A DNA stretch of 25,282 nt from Oleispira sp963933055 (GTDB lineage Bacteria > Pseudomonadota > Gammaproteobacteria > Pseudomonadales > Oceanobacteraceae): NCBI GenBank assembly GCA_963933055.1, contig CAWVSY010000052.1, forward strand, positions 1 to 25,282. The letters are read 5' to 3'. The position numbers and the translations under genes are program-made. Each line of letters opens with the position of its first letter. Position 1 is the first letter of the stretch. Under the pieces are notes generated by a model that saw only the letters and a list, made by a program, of their open reading frames with translations, was not told the origin of the DNA and made no database searches. Below, piece by piece: positions 1-8,511 of this stretch.

Positions 1-30
1 AAAGAGAAACAACGTGCGGTAGCGGAGTAA
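1..30 (+). CDS. pomA: 3' end of a pomA/motA-like stator gene (partial)
   Basis: The window opens in frame with codons for KEKQRAVAE followed by TAA at 28-30. Only nine residues are visible, so identity rests on context: the next gene is a clear pomB, and PomA/MotA is normally encoded directly upstream of its PomB/MotB partner. The GGAG that probably serves as ribosome binding site for pomB lies inside this gene's last codons (24-27), which suggests translational coupling. Confidence 0.5.
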   Translation, partial: KEKQRAVAE

Positions 31-36
31 TCAAGG

Positions 37-1014
37 ATGAGTGATGAGGAAGAAGAAGTCTGTGAATGCCCTGCGGGTATTCCGGCATGGGTAATGACGT
101 TTGCCGATTTAATGTCGTTATTGATGTGTTTCTTCGTTTTATTATTATCATTTGCCGAAATGGATGCGATGAAGTTCAAGCGTTTAGCCGGTGAACTGCG
201 CATGGCTTTTGGGGTACAAACTCAAATCAACGCTGACGACCCACCAAAAGGCACCAGCGTGATTGCAAAGCACTTTAGCCCTTCTATACCCGAGCCAACG
301 CCCATTAATGAAATTCGGCAAAAAACCAGCGATCTCACTAAAAGCAGTTTAGAAGTTCTCTGCCAAGACGAAATGACGCAGCAGCAAGAGCGCCAAGGCG
401 ACGAAGGCCAAAAGACACGAGAGGTTGTTGTCCCTAAAGAAGCACAAGCGGAGAAGAAAGCAGAAGAAACCGCGGTTGAAATTGCGGCTGATTTAGAAGC
501 AGAAATTTCCAGTGGCAAAATTGAAGTTGAAACCCAAGGTAAAAAAATCATCATCCGTATTCGTGAAAATGGCGCGTTTCGTTCCGGCTCCGATTACATC
601 GAAGATCGCTTCTTACCTGTCATTGACAAAATACGAGAGGTTTTGGTCGATATTCCCGGTCGGATCTCTGTGGAAGGTCATACCGATAACATTCCAATTG
701 CAGGTAATCGCTTTCGTTCAAACTGGGGTTTATCGTCTGCTAGAGCCGTTGCGTTTGCGCAAGAATTGTTTATCGCTCCCGAAATGGGCCAAGAGCGATT
801 CCAGGTTGTCGGCCATGGCGATGTTAGGCCTTTGGTTGAAAATACAAATGCAGAAGCAAGGGCTCGAAATCGTCGCGTAGAACTGATTATTTTACAGACC
901 ACAGAGAATGACGATGATGACAAACCCTTAATGGAAACACCTGAAGAAAACGTTAAAGATGCTCTGAACGCAAAGCCGGAAGACTTTGAGCTCGATAGCA
1001 ATGATATTTTTTAA
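37..1014 (+). CDS. pomB: Flagellar stator protein PomB (MotB family)
   Basis: PomB is the peptidoglycan-binding subunit of the ion-driven flagellar stator in the inner membrane. The 325-residue product has a short acidic cytoplasmic start with a CEC pair, then one membrane segment at about residues 18-40 in the context TFADLMSLLMCFFVLLLSF. Asp24 is the ion-carrying aspartate of the family. A periplasmic linker rich in Glu, Gln and Lys follows, then an OmpA-like domain (about 185-290) with the peptidoglycan-binding motif around VEGHTDN and the NRRVEL signature. The N-terminal part closely resembles Vibrio PomB (TFADLMSLLMCFFVLLLSF, then a KGTS motif), so sodium drive is likely, but the coupling ion cannot be proven from this gene alone. 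The start is supported by GGAG at 24-27, nine bases upstream. A pomA-like stop lies six bases before it and a PilZ gene follows. Confidence 0.93.
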   Translation: MSDEEEEVCECPAGIPAWVMTFADLMSLLMCFFVLLLSFAEMDAMKFKRLAGELRMAFGVQTQINADDPPKGTSVIAKHFSPSIPEPTPINEIRQKTSDLTKSSLEVLCQDEMTQQQERQGDEGQKTREVVVPKEAQAEKKAEETAVEIAADLEAEISSGKIEVETQGKKIIIRIRENGAFRSGSDYIEDRFLPVIDKIREVLVDIPGRISVEGHTDNIPIAGNRFRSNWGLSSARAVAFAQELFIAPEMGQERFQVVGHGDVRPLVENTNAEARARNRRVELIILQTTENDDDDKPLMETPEENVKDALNAKPEDFELDSNDIF

Positions 1015-1047
1015 ACATTAATAAGAATAATTAAAGAAGGATTGATA

Positions 1048-1596
1048 ATGTCTGATGAGCGCCGCCGATTTTTTCGTATTGACGATGAGGCTGAAGTCAG
1101 TTTTAAAACCATTAGCGATGATGAATATCAGGCGTGGGTGCAAGGTCAGCGCGATGAAGAAAGCGAGAATTTTGCAAAAATAGAGAGCGAAATTGGTATT
1201 GCTATCTCGAATTTAAAAAGTCAGCACCCGCAACTTGCTAAAATTTGCGAGCTACTGAATCAAAAAATAAATTTAACCACCAGCAATAACCCCAAAGCCC
1301 ATAATTTTGTCGATGACGGAGAACTAAAACCGATAAACTTAAGCGCTTGTGGTATCGCCTTTCAAAGTGATGAAAGTCTAGATGAAAATCAGAGCATTTT
1401 ATTGCAGTTAAAGCTTAAGCCATCAAATGTTGCCATCGTCACGACGGGCAAGGTTGTTGATGCTGGCACGGGTAATCAAAACAATATCATTCGTATCGAT
1501 TTTCAAAATTTAGGTGAAAATAATCAAGATTTATTGATGCAGCACCTATTTCATGTTCAAGGCCGGGCCTTAAAAAAGCAGCGCTCCACTGAATAA
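1048..1596 (+). CDS. PilZ-domain protein, probable c-di-GMP receptor
   Basis: The 182-residue protein carries both halves of the PilZ c-di-GMP signature. An N-terminal RxxxR lies in RRRFFR (Arg6-Arg10), and a [D/N]xSxxG motif appears as NLSACG about residues 95-100. The two are separated by an unusually long helical, charged insert of about 80 residues. The C-terminal part (SILLQLKLKPSNV, then GKVVDAG) fits the PilZ beta barrel. It starts 33 bases after the pomB stop, so it is probably cotranscribed, and a role in tuning the motor or motility in response to c-di-GMP is a reasonable inference. I chose ATG 1048 over the in-frame TTG at 1042 because AAGAAGG at 1034-1040 is correctly spaced for it. 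A hairpin follows the stop. Confidence 0.8.
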   Translation: MSDERRRFFRIDDEAEVSFKTISDDEYQAWVQGQRDEESENFAKIESEIGIAISNLKSQHPQLAKICELLNQKINLTTSNNPKAHNFVDDGELKPINLSACGIAFQSDESLDENQSILLQLKLKPSNVAIVTTGKVVDAGTGNQNNIIRIDFQNLGENNQDLLMQHLFHVQGRALKKQRSTE

Positions 1597-1602
1597 AACA
1601 GC

Positions 1603-1626
1603 AAAATGGTTCTAAGGAGCCATTTT
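1603..1626 (+). terminator. Hairpin after the pomB-PilZ unit
   Basis: AAAATGGTTC pairs with GAGCCATTTT across the loop TAAG, giving a 10-bp stem with one G-T wobble, and the downstream arm ends in TTTT. It lies directly after the PilZ gene stop, so it is a plausible intrinsic terminator, though the T run is short and interrupted by GTCA. Confidence 0.55.
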
Positions 1627-1807
1627 GTCATTACGTTTTATTAACTAACCGTTCAACTTCTGTTTCAAATTGAGCCAAGTTTTACTATTTCATTGCAATG
1701 TCATAATTCGTCAGTAATCTAGAAAAACTATTTTAGCCATACTAATTTCGTATACCTATTAGTGGGAGCTAAAAATAACGATAATATACCCTCAAACAAG
1801 CGGTCAC

Positions 1808-2842
1808 ATGATGAATAAAACACTCACTATGGCGCTGAGCGCTGGCTTAATGCTAGGCAGCGTTCAATCTCAAGCTTTTACCCAGCCGACTCACAAGCGC
1901 ATTGTTGAAGATGCGGTTGCGTACATGGCAGCACACCCTGAAACGACTAATTTCGCCAAATTATCGGCGACCGCACAGGCCGCAGGTTATAGCCTTGAAC
2001 AGTTTGCTACTGCACTTGGGCAAGGTGCTCGCGATGTTGATGATTTCCAAGATACGTTTATTTGTGGTGCCGTAACCGGTGATTGTGTTGACGCTCCTGT
2101 TTTTGGTGTTGGTAGTTTTGTAGCTACGTATACGGCGTGGTGGCACTTCCAAAATCACTCTCGTGGTGGTGATGTTCACGGCAATGATCTTGCGGGTTAC
2201 AACTACAGCCAAATTCCAGTAAAAGGGGTTGAAGACCGTCTTTTAGGTACGTGGTTAGTCGGAGATCACCTTGATGATGGCAAAGGTGGCATGACTGGCT
2301 GGTGCTTCTGGCGCTGGTGCAATGAAGATTCTGAATATAATTCCTATGGCATTACGGCCCAAAATTACAGTGTGGGCAGTTACAATAGCAAGTCACACTA
2401 CGAAGATTTTGAAAAAGCCGCTTTTCAGCCTATCGATAATCTAGGGCAATACTGGTACAACGAGTTCATTAAAACGCCGACCGTGCAAACACTAGGCTTT
2501 GCTCTGCATACAACCGATTTATTGCAGCCACACCATACCTGGACAACGTCAGCCAATAATCACGGAGGTTGGGAGTCTTGGGTTGAAGATAACTACGATG
2601 CAAAAGACATGAACAATGATGCCGCCGTAACAGAGGCGATGAACAGCTTTACCCCCATCGCAGCAGGTCAAAATGATATTCGCCCATTATTAACGGAAGG
2701 TGGCGCAATCTCTTATGGCCAAGGTGGTATTGTATTAAGTAGCACCAGCGATGCTGATCGCTCTGAAGTCGCCGCAACGGTTATCCCACACGCCATTGCT
2801 ATGGTGGTTCACGTACTGAATCATGCTGCTGAACGTTTCTAA
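1808..2842 (+). CDS. Secreted zinc-dependent phospholipase C / S1-P1 nuclease-fold protein
   Basis: This 344-residue exported protein has a signal peptide (residues 1-23, ending SQA) and the ligand pattern of the zinc phospholipase C / P1 nuclease fold. Predicted mature residue Phe24 followed by His29 reproduces the W1-x4-H6 start of that family. Next come Asp76 in GARDVDD, His113 in WWHF, His234-Asp237-x3-QP-His242-His243, and His252-GGW-Glu256, matching HxxxE of Bacillus phospholipase C. Substrate is not certain: secreted phospholipase C is more likely than nuclease, by resemblance to the Pseudomonas fluorescens and Legionella zinc enzymes. Two departures stand out: His234 to Asp237 is one residue shorter than the usual HxxxD, and the usual mature Trp is Phe. 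An ATG pair at 1808/1811 leaves the exact start open, and the ribosome binding site is weak. The next two genes encode possible folding helpers. Confidence 0.75.
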   Translation: MMNKTLTMALSAGLMLGSVQSQAFTQPTHKRIVEDAVAYMAAHPETTNFAKLSATAQAAGYSLEQFATALGQGARDVDDFQDTFICGAVTGDCVDAPVFGVGSFVATYTAWWHFQNHSRGGDVHGNDLAGYNYSQIPVKGVEDRLLGTWLVGDHLDDGKGGMTGWCFWRWCNEDSEYNSYGITAQNYSVGSYNSKSHYEDFEKAAFQPIDNLGQYWYNEFIKTPTVQTLGFALHTTDLLQPHHTWTTSANNHGGWESWVEDNYDAKDMNNDAAVTEAMNSFTPIAAGQNDIRPLLTEGGAISYGQGGIVLSSTSDADRSEVAATVIPHAIAMVVHVLNHAAERF

Positions 2843-2878
2843 GCTCTTTTCTTAGCAGTTATCAACTGCGTATTTATC

Positions 2879-2897
2879 GGCGGCCATTTTGGCCGCC
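2879..2897 (+). repeat. Perfect 8-bp GC-rich hairpin between phospholipase-like and foldase genes
   Basis: GGCGGCCA and TGGCCGCC face each other across a TTT loop. No T run follows (TATTCTC), so it is not a classical terminator. It may slow transcription or stabilise the upstream message. It covers an in-frame TTG at 2889 that I reject as the start of the downstream gene. Confidence 0.6.
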
Positions 2898-2918
2898 TAT
2901 TCTCACCTTGGTCAGCTC

Positions 2919-4259
2919 ATGAAAAAAATCATTGTTATTTTTTGCTCTATTTTCTTTTTTTATTCTCATCTTACTCAAGCAAACGTTTTATACGACATTA
3001 AAGACCCCAAGCTTGCGGCGACAATGGACAACTTAATATTAAGCGCAGATACGGTAGAAATGTTTTGGCATGCTTATAATCATCCCAGTCGTCCTATTAC
3101 CCCTCCTCAAGCCATGCAGCGTATCATTGACGATGCATTATTAGCTCAGCATGCTCGCCAAACATTGCCTAGCCATATTCTTAATACAACGAACAGCGTC
3201 GGCTTTGCCAATGATGTGATGTTAGAGGACCGAGCGACTGCCTTGATTCGTAAAACGTATCAAAAGGCTCTGGTTGAAAAAATACAGTCGCTACCAAAAG
3301 GACTCGAAAGTTTGTTCAGTTTCAATCATGACATCACAACAGAAAAATTAGCCGAGTTAATGACGTTAAAAGCAGCGCTAATGATTAACGCAAATCCAAA
3401 GCAAGAAGCGGCTGCAAAAAGAACCGTGGTTGCGACACTCAATCTTTCTGCAGCAGACTTAACATCAGACATCAAAGAATTAACCTTGTGGGATATTTAT
3501 CATCGCCAAAATGTACAAGGCCGCCTCGCCATACATAACGCGGATTTAAACTATTTAAAAAGCCAAGTTAAACAGCGCATTGGTTCGCTCATGGTTTTAG
3601 CTTGGGCAGAAAAAAATATTTCAGCACAAGATTTCGCCGCCATACAGCAAATACTTTTAAACGAACAACACAAAACTCGATTATTAGAAAGCATGGGGCT
3701 GCACGCCGATGTTCACGATGACAATCCTGCATTACGTGAGAAAGCAAAAAGTATCAGTGAAGAAAAAATCAAACAATATTATCAAGATAACCAAGATGAG
3801 TTCGAAGTTGTTGAGCGTGTGAAAGCTCGACACATTCGCGTTGCTAGCCAAGCATTAGCCGACCAAGTGGTTGCTGAACTAAAAGCAGGCTTGGATTTCT
3901 CTGCCGCAATAAAAAAATACTCCATTGCTGAAGATAAAAACGCTTCCGTACCTGGCAGCTTAGGTTGGTTACAGCGCAGTGATAAAAAACGCAGCTGGTT
4001 ACACGCCGTTGCTTTCATGCAACAAGCAGGAACGGTATCAGCCCCGTTTAGAAGCCCTCAAAACCAAGGCGAGATTGTTTATGAAATTATTTTTGCGGAT
4101 GAACGTATTGATGGCCATTTAAGCTATAGCGACCCCACTGTACACTACGAAGCCAGTCGTGATATCGCATTAAAAGAATTGCGCGAAGAGTTTATTGCTT
4201 TGCAATCACAGTTGCGTGCAAATGCCACTATCCATCTCAATAAAGCCGCCTTACGATAG
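2919..4259 (+). CDS. Periplasmic PpiC/SurA-like peptidyl-prolyl cis-trans isomerase
   Basis: The product (446 residues) begins MKKIIVIFCSIFFF and has a signal peptide ending near residue 21 (LTQA). It continues with a long helical region typical of SurA/PpiD-type chaperones and one parvulin (PpiC) domain at about 298-398. Within that domain RVKARHIRV, a DFSAAIKKYS stretch and the GSLGW turn followed by Q and R residues mark the fold. It should catalyse prolyl isomerisation or act as a chaperone on exported proteins. It is longer than a bare parvulin and has only one such domain, unlike SurA with two. Start chosen at ATG 2919 because the signal peptide begins there; the upstream TTG at 2889 sits inside a hairpin. 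Located between the phospholipase-like gene and a small anchored protein gene, it may serve that enzyme (inference). Confidence 0.8.
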   Translation: MKKIIVIFCSIFFFYSHLTQANVLYDIKDPKLAATMDNLILSADTVEMFWHAYNHPSRPITPPQAMQRIIDDALLAQHARQTLPSHILNTTNSVGFANDVMLEDRATALIRKTYQKALVEKIQSLPKGLESLFSFNHDITTEKLAELMTLKAALMINANPKQEAAAKRTVVATLNLSAADLTSDIKELTLWDIYHRQNVQGRLAIHNADLNYLKSQVKQRIGSLMVLAWAEKNISAQDFAAIQQILLNEQHKTRLLESMGLHADVHDDNPALREKAKSISEEKIKQYYQDNQDEFEVVERVKARHIRVASQALADQVVAELKAGLDFSAAIKKYSIAEDKNASVPGSLGWLQRSDKKRSWLHAVAFMQQAGTVSAPFRSPQNQGEIVYEIIFADERIDGHLSYSDPTVHYEASRDIALKELREEFIALQSQLRANATIHLNKAALR

Positions 4260-4286
4260 AGTGAGCCACGTTAACAGAGTTGAAAT

Positions 4287-4949
4287 ATGCGTTATTTGAT
4301 TGCCATCACCCTATTGGGAATTTTTGTCTTTGTCTGGCAGCCCAAACCTCAACTGTTATTTTGGCAACAGGCTTCGTCACCTTTAGAATCTGCATCCACG
4401 GTCAACGACGATCGTGAAAGCCGCTCACAAAAAAATGCCAATCAATCCTCAGTAGCAAAGCAAGAGATAGCTCCGCTCAACGTTCAATCGGATGAAATAA
4501 CGGAATACTTTATTCCTAATGCAGAGGCCGTTGCCTCTATGCGCCAAGCTCGTATAGAAGGAGACCCACGAACTCCTACGCTCGGTGAATATCATGAGCG
4601 TGAAACTCCAACCACAGAAGAACTAGGCGATCATGAACAATATTTAGAATATGAACGTCGCCAGCAAAAACGTGTCTATCGCGCTTATGTAGAAGCCAGC
4701 AAAATAAAAACGGCGCGATTGCGCGAGATGATCGAAAAAGGAAAAGCTGAAGGTATTAGTGCGCAAGAAATAGAATTTGCTGAAAAGAAAATTCTTGGAA
4801 TTGAAAGCATGGCGGCAACCTTGCAACAAGATTATCCCGATATCATGGAAGATAGTTATCAGCCACCAGCAGATTGGTTAATCGAAAATCCCGATAAAAA
4901 TGACAATTCTATTAAATCTGATAATTCTGGGGGGGATATTGACCAATAA
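4287..4949 (+). CDS. Membrane-anchored helical protein of unknown function
   Basis: I do not recognise a family. The 220-residue product has one N-terminal hydrophobic segment (about residues 3-17, LIAITLLGIFVFVW) without a convincing cleavage site, so it is probably anchored in the inner membrane and faces the periplasm. A Ser/Gln/Asn-rich linker follows. From about residue 115 to 190 the sequence is strongly helical and charged (YERRQQKRVYRAYVEASKIK, then REMIEKGKAEG), with a polar Asp/Asn tail. The layout of anchor, linker and helical body resembles lipase foldases of the LifO kind, but I see no sequence match. It starts 27 bases after the parvulin gene and is probably in the same operon. 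Confidence 0.6.
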   Translation: MRYLIAITLLGIFVFVWQPKPQLLFWQQASSPLESASTVNDDRESRSQKNANQSSVAKQEIAPLNVQSDEITEYFIPNAEAVASMRQARIEGDPRTPTLGEYHERETPTTEELGDHEQYLEYERRQQKRVYRAYVEASKIKTARLREMIEKGKAEGISAQEIEFAEKKILGIESMAATLQQDYPDIMEDSYQPPADWLIENPDKNDNSIKSDNSGGDIDQ

Positions 4950-4996
4950 ATAGCCTTCTGCCCTCTTGCGGATATCCCTATTTAAATCAATACAGG

Positions 4997-5002
4997 TATA
5001 CT
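4997..5002 (+). promoter_or_regulatory. Possible -10 element upstream of rnr
   Basis: TATACT lies 48 bases before the chosen rnr start and differs from TATAAT at one position. No good -35 hexamer sits at 16-18 bases, so this is only a candidate. The gap between the previous gene and rnr holds no hairpin. Confidence 0.3.
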
Positions 5003-5044
5003 ATCGGGTATGAATATTAAAAAATGCTTGGAGCATACCCCATA

Positions 5045-7690
5045 GTGAGTAAAGCCCGTAATAAGAAACCTCAAGATCCACACGCCGCCCGCGAAGCTAA
5101 GAATTATGAAAATCCGGTTCCAAGCCGCGAGTTTATTCTTGAAACCTTAGTTGCCTTAGCCACTCCTTCTACCTATGAAGAAGTTTGCGCGGCGCTGCAT
5201 GTTGATGACGAGGATCGTACAGAAGGTGTACGTCGTCGGTTAATTGCTATGGCTCGAGATGCTCAAATCGACAGCAACCGCGGTCGTCAAACTTATTTCC
5301 CGCTTGATCCTAAAAAGATCGCCACAGGTATATTACAAGGCCATAAAGATGGCTACGGTTTTTTGCTGCGTGAAGAAGGCGAAGACGTTTACATTTCCAA
5401 TAATCAGATGCGTAAAGCGTTTCATGGTGACAAAGCTATGGTCCGCATTACTGGGACTGATCGTCGTGGCCGCTTAGAAGGTCAAATCGCAAAGGTCCTT
5501 GAGCATAATACAACACAAATTGTTGGTCGTTATTTTGAGCAATCCGGTGGTTTTGGTGTTGTTCGACCTGATAGCAAACGCGTTAGCCATGAAATTGTGA
5601 TTGCCGAAAAAGATCGCAATGGTGCTAAGCACGATCAGTTTGTGAACGTTGACATTATTCAACAACCTCGTCCAGGTGAAATGATTACTGGTCGAGTAAC
5701 TGAAGTTTTAGGCAACAACCTAGCGCCCGGTATGGAAATCGAAGTGGCGATTCGCAGCCACGATATTCCAAATACTTGGACGAAAGAACTCTTAGAAGAA
5801 CTAAAATCAATCCCTGAAGAAGTGGTCGAAAAAGACAAGAAGAAGCGTATCGATTTACGCGACCTTCCGTTTGTGACCATTGATGGTGAAGACGCGCGCG
5901 ACTTTGATGATGCGGTTTATGTTGAGAAAAACAAACGCACTAACGGTTGGCGCTTATTCGTAGCCATTGCTGATGTCTCTCATTACGTACAAGTTGACAG
6001 CGAATTAGACAAAGAAGCGACCAAGCGCGCAACCTCTGTTTATTTCCCTGAAAACGTTGTGCCTATGCTCCCAGAAGCCATTTCCAATGGTTTATGCTCA
6101 CTGAATCCTGAAGTTGACCGCTTAGTAATGGTCTGCGAAGCAACGATCAGTGAAAAAGGCAAGATGTCGGGCTACAAGTTTTACGAAGCCGTTATTCACA
6201 GCCATGCACGCTTAACCTACAACCTTGTATGGGAAATGCTGCAAAAGCCGATGACGGACGAAGGCAAGCAATGGCGTAAACAATACCGCCCTGTTGTTCC
6301 TCATTTAGAAACTATGTACGGTCTGTACAAACTGCTACGTAAAGGTCGTACTAAACGTGGCGCTATCGATTTTGAAACCGTAGAAACAAAAATCGAATTT
6401 GATAGTCAGCGTAAAATTAGCCAAATTGTTCCAACGTCACGCAACGATGCTCACATGATCATCGAAGAGTGCATGTTGATGGCGAACGTATGTGCCGCTG
6501 ACTTTTTAAGCCGTTATAAAGTGCCTGCGTTATTCCGTGTGCATAATGGCCCAAGTGATCAAAAGCTCGATAATCTAAGAGAATTTTTAGGTGAAATGGG
6601 ATTGAGTATGGCAAGTGGTGATCCATCACCCAGCCACTACCAAGAACTGCTAAAACAAATAGCAGGCCGTCCTGATGCTCAGCTTATTCAAACCGTTATG
6701 TTGCGCTCTTTAAGCCAAGCCGTTTATCAGCCAGAAAATGAAGGTCACTTTGGTTTAGCGTTTGATGCCTACGCGCATTTTACCTCGCCAATTCGTCGTT
6801 ACCCGGATTTATTAGTTCATCGTGCTATTCGTTCTGTTATTCGTAGCACGCGCGAATGCAAACACGTTCGTCGTGTTGAAGGGGCTGGTCGCTTAGCGAA
6901 GAAAGTGATCTTCCCTTACGATACTCCTGCAATGGCGGCGCTAGGCGAGCATTGTTCGATGGCTGAACGCCGTGCTGATGATGCTACTCGTGATGTGGTC
7001 GATTTCTTGAAATGCGAATACATGGAACAGCATGTAGGTGATGTATTTGAAGGTACGATCACTGCAGTAACGGGCTTTGGTTTATTCGTTTCGCTGAACG
7101 ATGTTTTTGTTGAAGGTTTGGTGCATATTTCCAACCTTAATAATGACTTCTACCAGTTTGATCAGGTTAAGCATCGCTTAGTGGGCGAACGCACGCGCAA
7201 AACGTTCCGCTTAGGCGATAAGCTTTGGATTCAGGTGATGGGCGTTTCGCTGGACGATCGTAAGATCGACTTTGGCCTAGCGACTAATCCTAATGATGAC
7301 AGCGCTGTAGACTCTAGCGATCAGTCTATTCATAAAAACACACCTAGCCATAAACCTAGTAAGCGTACGGCAGTAGGAGATGATTCTGCTACTGAAGGCG
7401 GCGACAAGAAAAAACGTCGTGGCCCTCGCCGTAACAATCGTAAAAAGACGACGAATACCGGTGTGGCTAAAAAGACAACTGAGGGCAATAATTCTTCAGA
7501 GACGCCAAGCAAAACCGATAGCCCAGCGAAAAAGAAAAAACGCCCTAAGTCTAAGCGCCAAAAATTAAATGGTGCTCAGGCTAAATCGAAGAGCCAAAGT
7601 GCTGATGCGAGTAAAACCCGCAAGCCTAAGAAACCTGGCTCGGCGAAAAAGAAAGTTAAAAAATCAAATGCCAAAGCGCATAACGACTAG
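5045..7690 (+). CDS. rnr: Ribonuclease R
   Basis: RNase R is a processive 3'-to-5' exoribonuclease that degrades structured RNA and aids rRNA quality control. The 881-residue product shows an N-terminal helix-turn-helix domain (about 20-85), two cold-shock-like OB folds (about 85-235), and the RNB catalytic domain (about 255-580). RNB carries the motif DGEDARDFDD, with Asp280, Asp286, Asp288 and Asp289 equal to the metal-binding aspartates of E. coli RNase R. An S1 domain follows (about 655-740, VFEGTITAVTGFGLFVSL), then a very basic Lys/Arg/Ser/Thr tail of about 135 residues. I prefer GTG 5045 (protein MSKARNKK) with TTGGAG at 5028-5033, spacing 11. An ATG at 5024 in frame would add seven residues but has no binding site. 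rlmB follows 50 bases on, as in many gammaproteobacteria. Confidence 0.95.
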   Translation: MSKARNKKPQDPHAAREAKNYENPVPSREFILETLVALATPSTYEEVCAALHVDDEDRTEGVRRRLIAMARDAQIDSNRGRQTYFPLDPKKIATGILQGHKDGYGFLLREEGEDVYISNNQMRKAFHGDKAMVRITGTDRRGRLEGQIAKVLEHNTTQIVGRYFEQSGGFGVVRPDSKRVSHEIVIAEKDRNGAKHDQFVNVDIIQQPRPGEMITGRVTEVLGNNLAPGMEIEVAIRSHDIPNTWTKELLEELKSIPEEVVEKDKKKRIDLRDLPFVTIDGEDARDFDDAVYVEKNKRTNGWRLFVAIADVSHYVQVDSELDKEATKRATSVYFPENVVPMLPEAISNGLCSLNPEVDRLVMVCEATISEKGKMSGYKFYEAVIHSHARLTYNLVWEMLQKPMTDEGKQWRKQYRPVVPHLETMYGLYKLLRKGRTKRGAIDFETVETKIEFDSQRKISQIVPTSRNDAHMIIEECMLMANVCAADFLSRYKVPALFRVHNGPSDQKLDNLREFLGEMGLSMASGDPSPSHYQELLKQIAGRPDAQLIQTVMLRSLSQAVYQPENEGHFGLAFDAYAHFTSPIRRYPDLLVHRAIRSVIRSTRECKHVRRVEGAGRLAKKVIFPYDTPAMAALGEHCSMAERRADDATRDVVDFLKCEYMEQHVGDVFEGTITAVTGFGLFVSLNDVFVEGLVHISNLNNDFYQFDQVKHRLVGERTRKTFRLGDKLWIQVMGVSLDDRKIDFGLATNPNDDSAVDSSDQSIHKNTPSHKPSKRTAVGDDSATEGGDKKKRRGPRRNNRKKTTNTGVAKKTTEGNNSSETPSKTDSPAKKKKRPKSKRQKLNGAQAKSKSQSADASKTRKPKKPGSAKKKVKKSNAKAHND

Positions 7691-7740
7691 TTTGCTCTTT
7701 TTTATTAAAAGTAAGATGCACTGGTTAATTAGGAAATAGA

Positions 7741-8481
7741 ATGAAACTTGAGATCGTTTACGGCATTCATGCCGTAATGACACTATTACAACGCAGCCCA
7801 GACCAAGTAACTGAACTGTGGGTAATGAAAAGCCGTGACGATAAGCGCATGCAAGACATTATCGAACTGGCCGAAGCGCAAGAAATTCCAATCATGGAAA
7901 CCAATAAAGGCTTATTGAATCAAAAAGCCGATGGTAACCATCAAGGTGTTATCGCGATGCGTTATCCGCAACGTGGTTATAGCGAAAAGAATTTAGAAGA
8001 AGAGCTGGATAAGATTGATGGCACGCCATTAATTCTTGTTTTAGACGGTGTAACCGACCCGCATAATTTGGGTGCCTGCTTACGTACTGCAGATGCCGCG
8101 GGTGTTCATATGGTGATTGCACCTAAAGATAACTCTGCACCATTAAATTCTGTGGCGAGTAAAATTGCATGTGGCGCTGCGGAAGCTATTCCGTACATTC
8201 AGGTAACCAATCTTTCACGCACGCTAAAAGATTTACAGCAACGTGGTATTTGGATTACCGGCACTGCAGGCGAAGCGACACAGTCTGTTTATCAAGCTGA
8301 CCTAAAAGGACCAACAGCGTTGGTTATGGGCGCAGAAGGTAAAGGTATGCGTCGATTAACTCGCGAACATTGTGATTATTTAATTAATATTCCAATGGCG
8401 GGTGAAGTAAGTTCATTAAACGTATCGGTAGCAACAGGCGTATGTTTATTTGAGATTGTGCGTCAGCGCTTAGGCGCCTAG
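7741..8481 (+). CDS. rlmB: 23S rRNA (guanosine(2251)-2'-O)-methyltransferase RlmB
   Basis: RlmB methylates the 2'-OH of G2251 in the peptidyl-transferase P loop of 23S rRNA using S-adenosylmethionine. The 246-residue protein has the N-terminal L30e-like RNA-binding domain (about 1-75) beginning with YGIHAV, and a C-terminal SPOUT knot domain (about 95-246). The three SpoU motifs are present: DGVTDPHNLGACLRTA (Asn109, Arg115), VMGAEGKGMRRL (Glu199) and IPMAGEVSSLNVSVATG (Ser225, Asn227). These line up with the E. coli enzyme with an offset of one residue, and the length matches. AGGA at 7731-7734 is six bases upstream of the ATG. It lies right after rnr, the usual arrangement. Confidence 0.96.
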   Translation: MKLEIVYGIHAVMTLLQRSPDQVTELWVMKSRDDKRMQDIIELAEAQEIPIMETNKGLLNQKADGNHQGVIAMRYPQRGYSEKNLEEELDKIDGTPLILVLDGVTDPHNLGACLRTADAAGVHMVIAPKDNSAPLNSVASKIACGAAEAIPYIQVTNLSRTLKDLQQRGIWITGTAGEATQSVYQADLKGPTALVMGAEGKGMRRLTREHCDYLINIPMAGEVSSLNVSVATGVCLFEIVRQRLGA

Positions 8482-8511
8482 TACATTAGACGTTAACTAG
8501 CTGCGGTGAAG

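Noticed and set aside
2889..2918. Upstream TTG start for the parvulin gene adding ten residues
   Set aside because: It lies inside the GGCGGCCA/TGGCCGCC hairpin, and the added residues would precede a proper signal peptide that begins at ATG 2919.
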